DNA of 64,000 bases, taken from Candidatus Planktophila lacus (GTDB lineage: Bacteria > Actinomycetota > Actinomycetes > Nanopelagicales > Nanopelagicaceae). The stretch is from NCBI RefSeq assembly GCF_002287925.1, contig NZ_CP016769.1, positions 496,001 through 560,000 of the forward strand. The letters run 5' to 3'. Below the pieces are notes generated by a model. The model was not told where the DNA came from, made no database searches, and saw only the letters and a program-made list of their open reading frames with translations. Positions 44,346 to 53,489 of this stretch are shown one piece after another. The position numbers and the translations under genes were made by a program. Within the stretch, counting starts at the first letter, position 1. Every line of letters starts with the position of its first letter.

Positions 44346-45853
44346 GCCTTGGTCAAACGACTTGTGTTGCTCTGCATGGCCTCGACGGTGCGATTGTCAC
44401 TGTTGAAGTAGATATCGCTGATGGCCTGCCGATGTATTCGCTACTTGGATTACCGGATGCGGCGCTTAACGAATCTCGCGATCGAGTACGTGCAGCGCTA
44501 ATTAATTCAAATGAAGTCTGGCCCAACAAGAAAGTAACTGTCTCGCTATCGCCTGCTTGGTTACCAAAGAGCGGTTCGGGTTTTGATCTATCTATTGCGC
44601 TAGCGATTTTGATCGCTCATGGTGCGCTGCCGCAAGAACCACTCGAAGACGTTGTTATCTTGGGCGAGCTGGCACTTGATGGTCGTATCCGTTCGGTGCG
44701 CGGAGTACTGCCAGCGCTAATTGCGGCATATAAATCAGGGATCAAAAGGGCTCTTGTTTCGCCAGAAAATTATGGGGAAGCATCGCTCATGACACAGATG
44801 GAGATCTTAACTTTCCCAAACCTGGCACAAGTTCTACGTTTCTTGCGAACCGGAGAAATTACATCTGCGCCGCAACTTGATCTAGAACTTTCAGTAGAAG
44901 AAGTTCAACCGGATTTCTCCGATGTTGCAGGTCAAACACGTGCTCGATTTGCAGCAGAGGTAGCAGCAAGTGGGGGACACCATTTGCTCTTGATCGGTCC
45001 ACCAGGTGCGGGTAAGACGATGATTGCAGCGCGGCTGCCAACTATCTTGCCCGCGCTTGGTATTGATCAAGCACTTGAAGTAACGGCAGTTCATTCAATT
45101 GCGGGTTCTCTTGGAACTCGTTCGCCAATGTCTTTAGTTGCGCCAATAGTTTCGCCACATCACAGCGCATCACGCGTTGCCATGGTTGGTGGTGGATCGC
45201 ATGCGATAAAGCCAGGTGCTTGTTCGCTGGCACACCACGGGGTTCTCTTTATCGATGAAGCCCCCGAATGCGCAGTTGGAGTCTTAGATTCACTCCGCCA
45301 GCCGTTGGAATCCGGAACGATCACGATTGCACGTAGCGTTGGCAGCATTACCTTTCCCGCACAATTTCTCTTGGTGCTTGCCGCTAATCCTTGTCCGTGT
45401 GGAAAGTTCACCGGTAAAGGTCGGGCATGTATCTGTTCCTCACTTGCGGTGCGGCGCTATCTCGGAAAGTTATCTGGACCGTTGATGGATCGTATTGATA
45501 TGCGTGTACAAGTCGAGCCCGTTAGCCGCACTGAAATGGCGCAGACCGAACTCGGAGAAAGCAGCGCAGTTATTCGCAATCGGGTGGTATCTGCAAGAGC
45601 TACTGCAGAAGAGCGATTTGCAAACGAGAGTTGGAAGTTGAATTCGCAAATTCCATCTCGGGCACTGCGCACGACATATAAACCTGAACGCGCTGCCATG
45701 AATTTTCTCCACGACCAATTAGAGAAAGAGTTGCTCACTGCGCGCGGATTACACAAGATCATCCGCCTTTCGTGGACTCTGGCAGATCTTGCCGGCCACA
45801 CAATTCCCAACCTTGCAGATGTGCAACGCGCTCACCAACTACGAGAGGGATAA
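44342..45853 (+). CDS. comM: ComM/YifB-type AAA ATPase (Mg-chelatase-like)
   Basis: A 503-residue ATPase. The N-terminal lon-type domain (about 1-170: LGLPDAALNESRDRVRAAL, SGFDLSIALAIL) precedes the AAA core with Walker A GPPGAGKT (near 221-228) and Walker B VLFIDEAPE. A C-terminal domain ends with RAHQLREG. ComM-type helicases promote branch migration during natural transformation. The ATG at 44342, overlapping the UPF0102 stop, is chosen over a longer start at 44234 inside that gene. dprA follows 5 bp later. Confidence 0.92.
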   Translation: MSLGQTTCVALHGLDGAIVTVEVDIADGLPMYSLLGLPDAALNESRDRVRAALINSNEVWPNKKVTVSLSPAWLPKSGSGFDLSIALAILIAHGALPQEPLEDVVILGELALDGRIRSVRGVLPALIAAYKSGIKRALVSPENYGEASLMTQMEILTFPNLAQVLRFLRTGEITSAPQLDLELSVEEVQPDFSDVAGQTRARFAAEVAASGGHHLLLIGPPGAGKTMIAARLPTILPALGIDQALEVTAVHSIAGSLGTRSPMSLVAPIVSPHHSASRVAMVGGGSHAIKPGACSLAHHGVLFIDEAPECAVGVLDSLRQPLESGTITIARSVGSITFPAQFLLVLAANPCPCGKFTGKGRACICSSLAVRRYLGKLSGPLMDRIDMRVQVEPVSRTEMAQTELGESSAVIRNRVVSARATAEERFANESWKLNSQIPSRALRTTYKPERAAMNFLHDQLEKELLTARGLHKIIRLSWTLADLAGHTIPNLADVQRAHQLREG

Positions 45854-45858
45854 GAGCT

Positions 45859-46716
45859 ATGAAAGAAATCCAGGCCCGGCTCGCACTCTTTGCCGCGATT
45901 GAAGGTGGTCATGTTTTCTGGAGCCAAGAGGTCGCAACTTATGGTTCAGATCATGTCTATAAGAAGCTAATCGCAGACGGTTATGACGGAGTTAAATTCG
46001 GAAAGACGATAGACCGATTGCGCGCTCTTAAGGTAGACGAAATTGCCAAAAGCATTGAAAGCGCAGGTGCGATCTTCTTAACGCCAGAAATGGCGCAATG
46101 GCCCGAGCAATTAAATGAACTCGCCGCTCCACCAATTGGTTTAATTGTGAAAGGCGATATTGATGTATTGCAAGAACGTGGCCTCGCAATTGTCGGAACG
46201 CGCAATCCCACGCCTTATGGAATCCGTAATGCTGGAGATTTCGCTGCTGGCTTTGTAGATCGCGAATGGACGATTATCAGCGGTGGAGCATATGGAATTG
46301 ATTCAGCAGCACATAAAGGTGCGCTTATTGCCGAAGGATCAACAGTTGCGGTGCTTGCTGCTGGAATAGATGTTGCATACCCGGCAGGAAATGCTCGGCT
46401 ATTTGCTGAAATCTGCGAGAACGGTGCACTGGTCTCAGAAGTTATTCCTGGCGCCCATGCAATTCCGTCACGTTTTCTAACGCGCAATCGAATAATTGCT
46501 GCGCTTTCCCAAGCGACCTTAGTCGTTGAAGCAGCCTTTCGTTCGGGCTCACTTCGCACTGCACGCGATGCCGCAGAGCTAATGCGCCCAGTGATGGCGA
46601 TACCTGGGCCGATAAGTGCGCCAACATCTGAAGGCTGTCATCGCTTAATCGGCGAACGCGCTGCTGAGTTGGTTACATCTGTTGGAGATGCGATTGAGTT
46701 GATTTCTACCCTCTAA
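45859..46716 (+). CDS. dprA: DNA-processing protein DprA
   Basis: A 285-residue single-stranded DNA-binding RecA loader. The Rossmann-like fold holds LAIVGTRNPTPYGIRNA, SGGAYGIDSAAHKGAL and VLAAGIDVAYPAGNARLF, then SRFLTRNRIIAALS, the usual DprA block order. It lacks long terminal extensions. The ATG at 45859 is 5 bp after comM; an upstream in-frame start at 45772 lies within comM and is rejected. With ComM this hints at transformation or recombination capacity, though no uptake pilus genes are in the window. Confidence 0.93.
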   Translation: MKEIQARLALFAAIEGGHVFWSQEVATYGSDHVYKKLIADGYDGVKFGKTIDRLRALKVDEIAKSIESAGAIFLTPEMAQWPEQLNELAAPPIGLIVKGDIDVLQERGLAIVGTRNPTPYGIRNAGDFAAGFVDREWTIISGGAYGIDSAAHKGALIAEGSTVAVLAAGIDVAYPAGNARLFAEICENGALVSEVIPGAHAIPSRFLTRNRIIAALSQATLVVEAAFRSGSLRTARDAAELMRPVMAIPGPISAPTSEGCHRLIGERAAELVTSVGDAIELISTL

Positions 46717-46738
46717 AAATTTGGTTTAGGCAATGCAA

Positions 46739-46761
46739 GCGCTTAATGAGAGAATAAGCGC
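46739..46761. repeat. Inverted repeat touching the era start
   Basis: GCGCTTA (46739-46745) and TAAGCGC (46755-46761) are perfect complements around a 9-nt loop, ending at the era ATG. GAGAAT (46750-46755) sits 6 nt before the ATG, so the palindrome may be a promoter-overlapping operator or an mRNA hairpin. Confidence 0.5.
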
Positions 46762-47679
46762 ATGAGTGAATTCCGTTCGGGCTTTGTTGCAATTGTCGGC
46801 CGCCCTAACACCGGAAAATCAACTCTCATCAACGCACTTGTCGGTAGCAAGATCGCAATAACCTCACCGCATCCCAACACCACGCGCCATGCCATTCGCG
46901 GCATCGTAAACCACCCAACTTTCCAAGCAGTGCTCGTTGATACCCCAGGTATCCATAAACCAAAGACTCTGCTCGGTCATCGCCTAAATGCAGTTGTCGG
47001 CGAGAGCATGGATTCAGTAGATATCGTTTTGATGTGCCTGCCAGCAGATGAAACTTCTGGGGGAGGAGATGTATTTCTTGCCCAAGAGATTGCCAAACAC
47101 CCGCGCGCTAAGAAATTCGCACTAGTTACTAAGACAGATTTAATCTCTAAGGAGAAATTGGCCCTGCGTCTAGCCGGAATCAACGATCTCGCTAAGGGAT
47201 TTACATGGGATGAGATCGTTCCGATCTCTGCAGCGATACATTCGCAGATCGATTTATTGGCCGAACTTATTGGTAAAAGCCTGCCGGTTGGCCCAGCCTT
47301 CTATCCCGAAGGAATGAAGAGCGATCAAGATCAGCAGCAGTTGATCTGCGAGTTAATTCGCGAAGCAGCCATGCGCGATGCTCGTGAAGAACTTCCGCAC
47401 TCGATTATGGTGACAATCGATGAGATGTCAGAGCGCGATGAAAAAGGCTCACGACCATTCTTTGATATTCATGCAACTATCCACGTCGAACGCGATTCGC
47501 AGACCGGGATCATCTTGGGCCATAAAGGCGAACGGTTAAAAGATATTGGAATGCGCGCACGCGCAGATATCGAACGCGAACTTAACGCGCGAATCTTCTT
47601 AGGGCTACATGTAAAGGTATCTAAAGAATGGCAGCGCGATCCTAAGTTGTTACAGCGTTTAGGATTTGGCGAAAACTAA
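46762..47679 (+). CDS. era: GTPase Era
   Basis: A 305-residue GTPase needed for 30S subunit maturation. G1 is GRPNTGKS (13-20), G3 DTPG, G4 TKTD; the C-terminal KH domain (about 200-295) contains GIILGHKGERLKDIG and binds 16S rRNA. The length fits the family. The start lies against a 7-bp inverted repeat. The 3' end overlaps the convergent EamA gene by 4 bp. Confidence 0.95.
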   Translation: MSEFRSGFVAIVGRPNTGKSTLINALVGSKIAITSPHPNTTRHAIRGIVNHPTFQAVLVDTPGIHKPKTLLGHRLNAVVGESMDSVDIVLMCLPADETSGGGDVFLAQEIAKHPRAKKFALVTKTDLISKEKLALRLAGINDLAKGFTWDEIVPISAAIHSQIDLLAELIGKSLPVGPAFYPEGMKSDQDQQQLICELIREAAMRDAREELPHSIMVTIDEMSERDEKGSRPFFDIHATIHVERDSQTGIILGHKGERLKDIGMRARADIERELNARIFLGLHVKVSKEWQRDPKLLQRLGFGEN

Positions 47680-48545
47680 GCGCTAGTTCTGCGGCTTGCT
47701 AGATATGAGCCGATCAAAACCAGTGGTAGTCCAACAATAATTCCAACGGTTAGCGGTTCATTTAAAATAATTACGCCAAGGATTACCGCAAAAGCGGTAT
47801 TCATATAAGTAACCAGCGATGCGCGGGTTGGCCCGATTTCAGCCATCACTGTGAAGAAGACGGCAAATGCGACTCCGGTTGATAAGACTCCGAGTGCGAT
47901 TAGCGAATAAATCGCCTCATTACTTATCGCGTGATCTGGCCAGAAGAAGAGCGCTGGTGAGTAGAAGACGGCAGTCATCACCATGGCGATACCGTTGATC
48001 GCAATGCCCGATCCATCAGGCATCTTGCGCGTAATGTAGATAACGGCGAAGGCGTAGCCGATAGATGCGGCGATTACCATCAAGATTGATAGCGGATCAG
48101 ATGAACCGGTGATGCTCTCAATTCCTACAAGTAAGAAGACGCCGAGAAAACCGATAGCGATTCCGAACAAGCGCTTTGGTTGCCAGACAGATTTATCACC
48201 GTAACGAGATGCAATAAGCGTCGAAAAGATAGGTACTGAGGAAACGAGCAAACCAGCTAGCCCAGATGAGATCTTCTGCTCTGCTGTTCCGATCAGAATC
48301 CACGGACCAACCATTTCAAAGAGGGCATAGACCGCTATGAAGCGCCAATGCTTAATCGCGGAAAAGAAAGTTTTGTCGTAGATCGCAATTGGAATCAGAA
48401 CTAGCGCTCCGATAAATACACGACCGAAGACGACGATGGCGGGAGTGAATCCGTCTTGCGGATCAACTGCGACCTTAATAAATAAATACGGGATACCCCA
48501 GAGAAAGCCAGCCAAGATAAAGAGGATCAAATTACGGCGCGACAT
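47676..48545 (-). CDS. EamA/DMT-family transporter
   Basis: A 289-residue membrane protein with ten predicted helices in two EamA repeats (about 5-135 and 150-285). The second repeat includes YMNTAFAVILGVIILNEPLTVG, a common DMT pattern. Members export metabolites such as amino acids, but the substrate cannot be read from sequence. It stands downstream of glgA on the same strand. A second, distant EamA gene is at 57438. Confidence 0.82.
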   Translation of the reverse strand: MSRRNLILFILAGFLWGIPYLFIKVAVDPQDGFTPAIVVFGRVFIGALVLIPIAIYDKTFFSAIKHWRFIAVYALFEMVGPWILIGTAEQKISSGLAGLLVSSVPIFSTLIASRYGDKSVWQPKRLFGIAIGFLGVFLLVGIESITGSSDPLSILMVIAASIGYAFAVIYITRKMPDGSGIAINGIAMVMTAVFYSPALFFWPDHAISNEAIYSLIALGVLSTGVAFAVFFTVMAEIGPTRASLVTYMNTAFAVILGVIILNEPLTVGIIVGLPLVLIGSYLASRRTSA

Positions 48546-48581
48546 GAGTCGGGGTGCTCCAGTGCTAGAAAGTGTTTTGAA

Positions 48582-49748
48582 TTAACGCAGCACGCTGCGA
48601 TAGAGCGCAATAGTAGCCTGTGCAACAGCATCCCAGCCAAAGTGCGTTGTGGCGCGTTCGCGACCTGCTTTTCCATAGCGCTTAAGTAGTTCTGGATCTG
48701 CCAATAAACGAGTAATCGCTTGCGATAAATCACACTCAAATTTGGCGTGATCTTCGGTGTATTCAACTAATTCACCAGTTTTTAAGTGATCGACAACTTC
48801 TGGAATACCGCCTACGCGTGAAGCCAGAACTGCGGTTTGGCATCCCATCGCCTCCAAGTTAACGATTCCGAGTGGTTCATAGATTGATGGACATAAGAAG
48901 AGTTCGGCTTGAGTTAACACAGCGGTTAACTCATCGTGCGGCAACATATCTTTGATCCACCAGATGTTTTTGCGAGTTTTCTGTAGTTCAGCAATTAGAT
49001 CAGCAACTTCTGCGCCAATACTTGGTTCATCGGGGCTTCCGGCGCAGAGTACTAATCCATATTCGGCAGGAACAGATTTCCAGGCTCGCAGCAAATGAGC
49101 TAAACCTTTTTGACGAGTAATACGACCAACAAATGTGGCATAAGGCCCAGTGATTCCATACTTTGCCAAAACCGATGGATCAGGATTTGGCGCAAACTTT
49201 GCAACGTCTACTCCATTGCGAATGGTGTGAACTTTACTTGGATCAACGCTTGGATAGGCGCTTAATACATCAGCGCGCATTCCATCGCTGACTGAGATAA
49301 TTGCTGCCGCGCTTTCGTAAGCTGTCTTTTCCGCCCAAGAAGAAATCTGGTAACCACCACCGAGTTGTTCGGCTTTCCATGGGCGCAGCGGTTCAAGTGA
49401 ATGCGCGCTAACAATGTGGGGGATTCCGTAAATCAGTGATGCGGTATGTCCTGCCATATTTGCATACCAAGTATGTGAATGTACGAGCTGCACGCTCTCG
49501 AGATTTGTTGCGATTGCCAGGTCTGTTGCGATCGCTTGAAGTGCAGGATTTGCAGATGTGAAGCCGCTGGGAACGTCATATCCAAAAGCGCCGTCGCTAC
49601 GTTCTCCACCAAAGCAATGCACATCTACCTCAACACCGCTTACGGATCGAAGCGCTTGCGTCAATTGGAAGACATGGACGCCGGCTCCACCATAGACCTG
49701 AGGTGGCCATTCTTTGGTGACAATGCCGACTTTGAGATCGCTGCTCAT
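48582..49748 (-). CDS. glgA: GT4 glycogen synthase (GlgA/GlgM type)
   Basis: A 388-residue GT-B glycosyltransferase of the actinobacterial family 4 type, opening KVGIVTKEWPPQVYGGAGVHV. Donor-binding residues are in FVGRITRQKGLAHLLRAW and PSIYEPLGIVNLEAMGC. The size equals mycobacterial GlgM, which can use ADP-glucose to make maltose 1-phosphate as well as elongate glucan, so either role is possible. It is divergent from glgC with 71 bp between, both apparently leaderless. Confidence 0.9.
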   Translation of the reverse strand: MSSDLKVGIVTKEWPPQVYGGAGVHVFQLTQALRSVSGVEVDVHCFGGERSDGAFGYDVPSGFTSANPALQAIATDLAIATNLESVQLVHSHTWYANMAGHTASLIYGIPHIVSAHSLEPLRPWKAEQLGGGYQISSWAEKTAYESAAAIISVSDGMRADVLSAYPSVDPSKVHTIRNGVDVAKFAPNPDPSVLAKYGITGPYATFVGRITRQKGLAHLLRAWKSVPAEYGLVLCAGSPDEPSIGAEVADLIAELQKTRKNIWWIKDMLPHDELTAVLTQAELFLCPSIYEPLGIVNLEAMGCQTAVLASRVGGIPEVVDHLKTGELVEYTEDHAKFECDLSQAITRLLADPELLKRYGKAGRERATTHFGWDAVAQATIALYRSVLR

Positions 49749-49755
49749 AGATCAG

Positions 49756-49761
49756 AGCCTA
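49756..49761 (-). promoter_or_regulatory. Probable -10 element, leaderless glgA mRNA
   Basis: Minus-strand TAGGCT, 7 nt (CTGATCT), then the ATG at 49748. Confidence 0.5.
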
Positions 49762-49807
49762 AACCAACTTGTCGCAATTTCTACTGTCGCGTTGGAAGTA
49801 ACGCGAG

Positions 49808-49813
49808 TAGATT
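49808..49813 (+). promoter_or_regulatory. Probable -10 element, leaderless glgC mRNA
   Basis: TAGATT, 6 nt (TAATCC), then the ATG at 49820. The two glg promoters face away from each other inside 71 bp. Confidence 0.55.
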
Positions 49814-49819
49814 TAATCC

Positions 49820-51043
49820 ATGAAGCGGAGAGAGCGACCACTAGGAATTGTCCTGGCTGGTGGCGAAGGTAAGCGCTTAATGCCGTTGACCGCAGATCGC
49901 GCTAAACCTGCAGTGCCATTCGGTGGCTCCTACCGATTAGTGGATTTTGTACTATCCAATTTAGTAAATGCCGAGATGCGCAAGATCGCTGTTCTGACTC
50001 AATACAAATCTCACTCTCTCGACCGCCACATAACAACTACTTGGCGCATGAGCACTTTGACTGGCAATTACATAACGCCAGTTCCTGCACAACAACGCCT
50101 TGGACCTCGTTGGTACACCGGCAGCGCAGATGCAATCTTGCAGAACTTCAATTTAATTCACGATGAAAATCCAAACCATGTTCTTGTCTTTGGTGCGGAC
50201 CACGTCTATCGCATGGATCCAGACCAGATGTTTGAGGCGCATATCGAATCTGGTGCGGGTGTAACTATCGCCGCTATCCGTATGCCGCGCGCTGAAGCGC
50301 ACGACTTTGGCGTAATTGAATTAGCTGATGATGGAATCTCAATTAAAGCATTCCACGAAAAGCCATCGGACCCACCTGCCATGCCAGGTCACCCTGATCT
50401 ATGTTTAGTTTCAATGGGAAATTACATCTTCCGCCGCGATGTTATGGAAGAAGCGTTAATTCTGGATTCTGAAGATCTAGAAAGTCGCCATGACCTGGGC
50501 GGAAACATAATTCCGATGCTCACCGCCAATGGCAGTGCAAAGGTTTATGACTTTGCAAATAACGTAGTGCCGGGTGAAACTGAACGCGATAAAGGCTACT
50601 GGCGTGATGTGGGTTCAATCGATGCTTATTACGATGCTCATATGGATCTAGTCTCGATCCATCCAATTTTTAATCTCTACAACCGCGAATGGCCTCTGCT
50701 CACCAATCCACCATCACTTCCACCTGCAAAATTTAGCGAAGGTGGTATTGCTCAGGATTCAATCGTTGGCGCAGGTTCCATCATTTCTGGCGGCCATGTA
50801 AACCGAACTGTTATTTCTCATGATGTTCATGTCGGAGCCGGCGCAATTGTAGACGGTTCTGTTCTTATGCCATCGGTAAAGATCGGTGACAAGGCGGTTA
50901 TCCGCAGCGCAATCTTGGATAAGAATGTAGTTGTGGAACCAGGTGCGCAGATCGGCGTTGATTTAGAGCGTGATCGTGCTCGATTTACTATCTCTGATGG
51001 CGGAATTGTCGTAGTCGGTAAGGGCGTTCGCGTTACCGCTTAG
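49820..51043 (+). CDS. glgC: Glucose-1-phosphate adenylyltransferase
   Basis: A 407-residue ADP-glucose pyrophosphorylase supplying the donor for glycogen synthesis. [25 protein letters not shown] holds the nucleotide loop; [11 protein letters not shown] holds the metal aspartate; FHEKPSDPP and the left-handed beta-helix (about 290-400, with hexapeptide repeats such as [11 protein letters not shown]) follow. Allosteric control by glycolytic intermediates is usual in the family. Its end overlaps the convergent esterase gene by 11 bp. Confidence 0.95.
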   Translation: MKRRERPLGIVLAGGEGKRLMPLTADRAKPAVPFGGSYRLVDFVLSNLVNAEMRKIAVLTQYKSHSLDRHITTTWRMSTLTGNYITPVPAQQRLGPRWYTGSADAILQNFNLIHDENPNHVLVFGADHVYRMDPDQMFEAHIESGAGVTIAAIRMPRAEAHDFGVIELADDGISIKAFHEKPSDPPAMPGHPDLCLVSMGNYIFRRDVMEEALILDSEDLESRHDLGGNIIPMLTANGSAKVYDFANNVVPGETERDKGYWRDVGSIDAYYDAHMDLVSIHPIFNLYNREWPLLTNPPSLPPAKFSEGGIAQDSIVGAGSIISGGHVNRTVISHDVHVGAGAIVDGSVLMPSVKIGDKAVIRSAILDKNVVVEPGAQIGVDLERDRARFTISDGGIVVVGKGVRVTA

Positions 51044-51962
51044 TTTTTACAACAATTTCTTTTGCTGCAAAATCAAGTGCCAGATGTGATGAAGGTGTTG
51101 CGGCAACGTTGGCAAAGAAGCCATGGATCATTCCTGGAAATTCTTTATATATAAATTCGGCGCCATCTTTTTCTAGCTTCGCGCAGTAATTCTCAGAGTC
51201 GCTGACTAGTGGATCGTATTGCGCGGTGATCACGATTGATGGGGCAACTCCTGCAAGAGACTTTGCGCGCATGGGCGCAGCATATGGATTGTTATCGTGT
51301 TGGCTACCTTGCAGATATTGATCCCAGAACCATTGCATCGCTTGCGTTGTTAACCCGTAATCTGTTGCTGCTTCGATGTATGACTTAGTTGTGAAGTCAC
51401 GATCCAGGCAGGGATAAACAAGTAATTGATAAGTTAGCGCCACGTTTTCATCACGCGCCTTTAAGGCAACAGCGGCAGCGAGATTTCCACCAGCGCTATC
51501 TCCACCAACGCCAATACGGTCTGGATCGACACCAATCTCCTGGGCGTGTGCTTTAACCCAGAGAAGTCCGGCGTAACAATCATCAAAGGGCGCTGGGAAT
51601 GGATGCTCTGGCGCTTTCTGATAATTAACGCTGATTATTACCGAGCCACTTTGATTTGCTAAGCGGTGAAGTGCGGCATCATAGATATCTAGAAAATTTA
51701 ATACCCAGCCGCCACCGTGGAAAAAGACCATGGCAGGGGCGTTCTGATCTTGATTTGGGCGATAGATCCGAATTGGCAGATCTGCAGTGGGGCCTGGAAT
51801 AAAGCGATTTGTTACAGAGAGAATTGGTTCTGGAACGCCTGCAAATGCAACGCGACCTTGCGTCAGCTCACGAATAACAGCAACGGGTGCTTCCCAAACT
51901 TGCGGGAGCCCTGCCGCTTTCTGATCTGCAAGTTGCTGAATTATTTCAGGGGCTAAGGTCAT
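51033..51962 (-). CDS. Alpha/beta hydrolase, HSL/GDXG esterase family
   Basis: A 309-residue hydrolase with the oxyanion-hole motif HGGGW (near 80-84), the nucleophile elbow GDSAGG (near 152-157) and a C-terminal IHGF histidine. This is the hormone-sensitive lipase (family IV) type, active on short-chain esters. No signal peptide is visible. It begins 4 nt after the xylulokinase gene and is probably cotranscribed, so it may remove acetyl groups from plant-derived sugars; this is inference. Confidence 0.85.
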   Translation of the reverse strand: MTLAPEIIQQLADQKAAGLPQVWEAPVAVIRELTQGRVAFAGVPEPILSVTNRFIPGPTADLPIRIYRPNQDQNAPAMVFFHGGGWVLNFLDIYDAALHRLANQSGSVIISVNYQKAPEHPFPAPFDDCYAGLLWVKAHAQEIGVDPDRIGVGGDSAGGNLAAAVALKARDENVALTYQLLVYPCLDRDFTTKSYIEAATDYGLTTQAMQWFWDQYLQGSQHDNNPYAAPMRAKSLAGVAPSIVITAQYDPLVSDSENYCAKLEKDGAEFIYKEFPGMIHGFFANVAATPSSHLALDFAAKEIVVKTKR

Positions 51963-51966
51963 TTAA

Positions 51967-53391
51967 TTAAATCCAATTTTCGGTGCGATCGCGCAGCGTG
52001 CGATATCGCTCAACTACATCTGGTGTTGCAATTGCAGAAACTTTTTCAATCTTTCCAAGATCCCAAATAGGTGCGCTATCTCCACCAAGTAAAGCCCAAG
52101 CTGCTTGGCGGGCTGCGCCATTTGCTACATATTCTCCTGCCGGCGGAACAAGTACTTCGCGACCAAAGAGCGCGGCAGCTATTTGCGAAACTGCAGGGTT
52201 CTTAGCGGCGCCACCAATCAAAATAATCCGTTTTACATTTACACCTAACTTCTCAAGCGCATCCACGGCATCTACTAAACCGCAGAGCATTCCTTCGACC
52301 ATCGCGCGGGCGATATCTGCCGCATTTGAGTTATTTAAGTTCATTCCGCCGAATACACCAGTTGCATGTGGTCGGTTAGGGGTTCGCTCACCTTCAAAGT
52401 AAGGAAGGAGCGAAAGCCCGTTGGCACCTGGCTTGGCGGTCAATGCAAGTGCTCCAACTTCATCATGTGTTTTTCCAAGGATGCGAGTTGCTGCATCCAA
52501 GATGCGTGCTGCATTTAAGGTGCAGACAAGTGGCAAGAAACGACCAGTTGCATCAGCAAAACCGGCGACTTGACCAGATGCATCATGGGTTGGTGTCTCA
52601 GAGACTGCAAAGGCGGTGCCACTTGTGCCCAGTGAGACAACAACATCTCCGGCTTGGGCCTGAATACCAAGTGCAGCGGCTGCGTTATCGCCTGCGCCTG
52701 GTGCAATTGGAATTCCAGATGGAGTTGTTCCGCCAAATTGCGCTGGCGAAATAATTTTTGGCAGATATATTTCGCGATCGGTGCGCAGAACCTTTGCCAA
52801 AATATCGCGGCGATATTGCGAAGTTGTTGGATCGAAGTAACCAGTGCCCGATGCTTCGCTGCGATCAGAGAAAAGTTTTCCGAAATCTAGAGCTTCACCT
52901 TTACTGTGTTGCAGTTGCCAAGATAACCAGTCGTGGGGGAGAGCAACGCCTGCAACCTTTGCCGCATTATCTTTCTCAGAATCCGCCAGCCAACGTAATT
53001 TTGTGGCGGTAAATGATGCAACCAATACCGAACCAATTTGTTTGGCAGTTTCTGCATTTCCGCCGAGTTCTTTATTTAGCACTGTTGCGGCATCGGCAGA
53101 ACGCGTGTCATTCCATAGAAGTGCATCGCGAATTACTTTGCCTTGCGCATCGAGTGCGACCATTCCATGTTGCTGTCCACCGATTGAGATCGCTTCAACG
53201 CCATCAAGACCGCCAGCTGCAGAAATAGCGGTATCTAGGGCGCTGACCCAGTGTGCAGGATTAACTTCGGTGCCATCAGGATGAGTAGCGCGGCCTTCGC
53301 GGACTAACTCGCCGGTAACGCCATCGCGGATGACGACCTTGCAAGATTGAGTAGATGAATCCACGCCCGCGATGAGTTTTTGGTTAGCCAT
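51967..53391 (-). CDS. xylB: Xylulokinase
   Basis: A 474-residue FGGY carbohydrate kinase. AGVDSSTQSCKVVI opens the ATPase domain; ISIGGQQHGMVALD is the xylulose-binding signature with its catalytic aspartate later in GAGDNAAAALG; GGAAKNPAVSQIAAALFG closes the second domain. It should phosphorylate D-xylulose for the pentose phosphate pathway. No xylose isomerase lies nearby. TAACCT 6 nt before the ATG suggests leaderless expression. Confidence 0.92.
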   Translation of the reverse strand: MANQKLIAGVDSSTQSCKVVIRDGVTGELVREGRATHPDGTEVNPAHWVSALDTAISAAGGLDGVEAISIGGQQHGMVALDAQGKVIRDALLWNDTRSADAATVLNKELGGNAETAKQIGSVLVASFTATKLRWLADSEKDNAAKVAGVALPHDWLSWQLQHSKGEALDFGKLFSDRSEASGTGYFDPTTSQYRRDILAKVLRTDREIYLPKIISPAQFGGTTPSGIPIAPGAGDNAAAALGIQAQAGDVVVSLGTSGTAFAVSETPTHDASGQVAGFADATGRFLPLVCTLNAARILDAATRILGKTHDEVGALALTAKPGANGLSLLPYFEGERTPNRPHATGVFGGMNLNNSNAADIARAMVEGMLCGLVDAVDALEKLGVNVKRIILIGGAAKNPAVSQIAAALFGREVLVPPAGEYVANGAARQAAWALLGGDSAPIWDLGKIEKVSAIATPDVVERYRTLRDRTENWI

Positions 53392-53397
53392 GGGTAG

Positions 53398-53403
53398 AGG
53401 TTA
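53398..53403 (-). promoter_or_regulatory. Probable -10 element, leaderless xylB mRNA
   Basis: Minus-strand TAACCT, 6 nt (CTACCC), then the ATG at 53391. Confidence 0.55.
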
Positions 53404-53464
53404 GACTGTGCCTGTCAACGTTGACCACTTATTCTCAAGTCTAAAATTCATTTTGGCTTAGATT

Positions 53465-53470
53465 TATAAT
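53465..53470 (+). promoter_or_regulatory. Probable -10 element for the phosphofructokinase gene
   Basis: A consensus TATAAT 19 nt before the ATG at 53490, followed by a GGAG ribosome site. This gene therefore has a short conventional leader, unlike its divergent neighbour xylB. Confidence 0.55.
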
Positions 53471-53489
53471 TTTTTGAACTGGAGTTTTC

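Noticed and set aside
52443-53284. Several 70-146-codon plus-strand frames opposite xylB
   Set aside because: All are internal to the conserved xylulokinase gene with glutamine/arginine- or serine-rich shadow composition.
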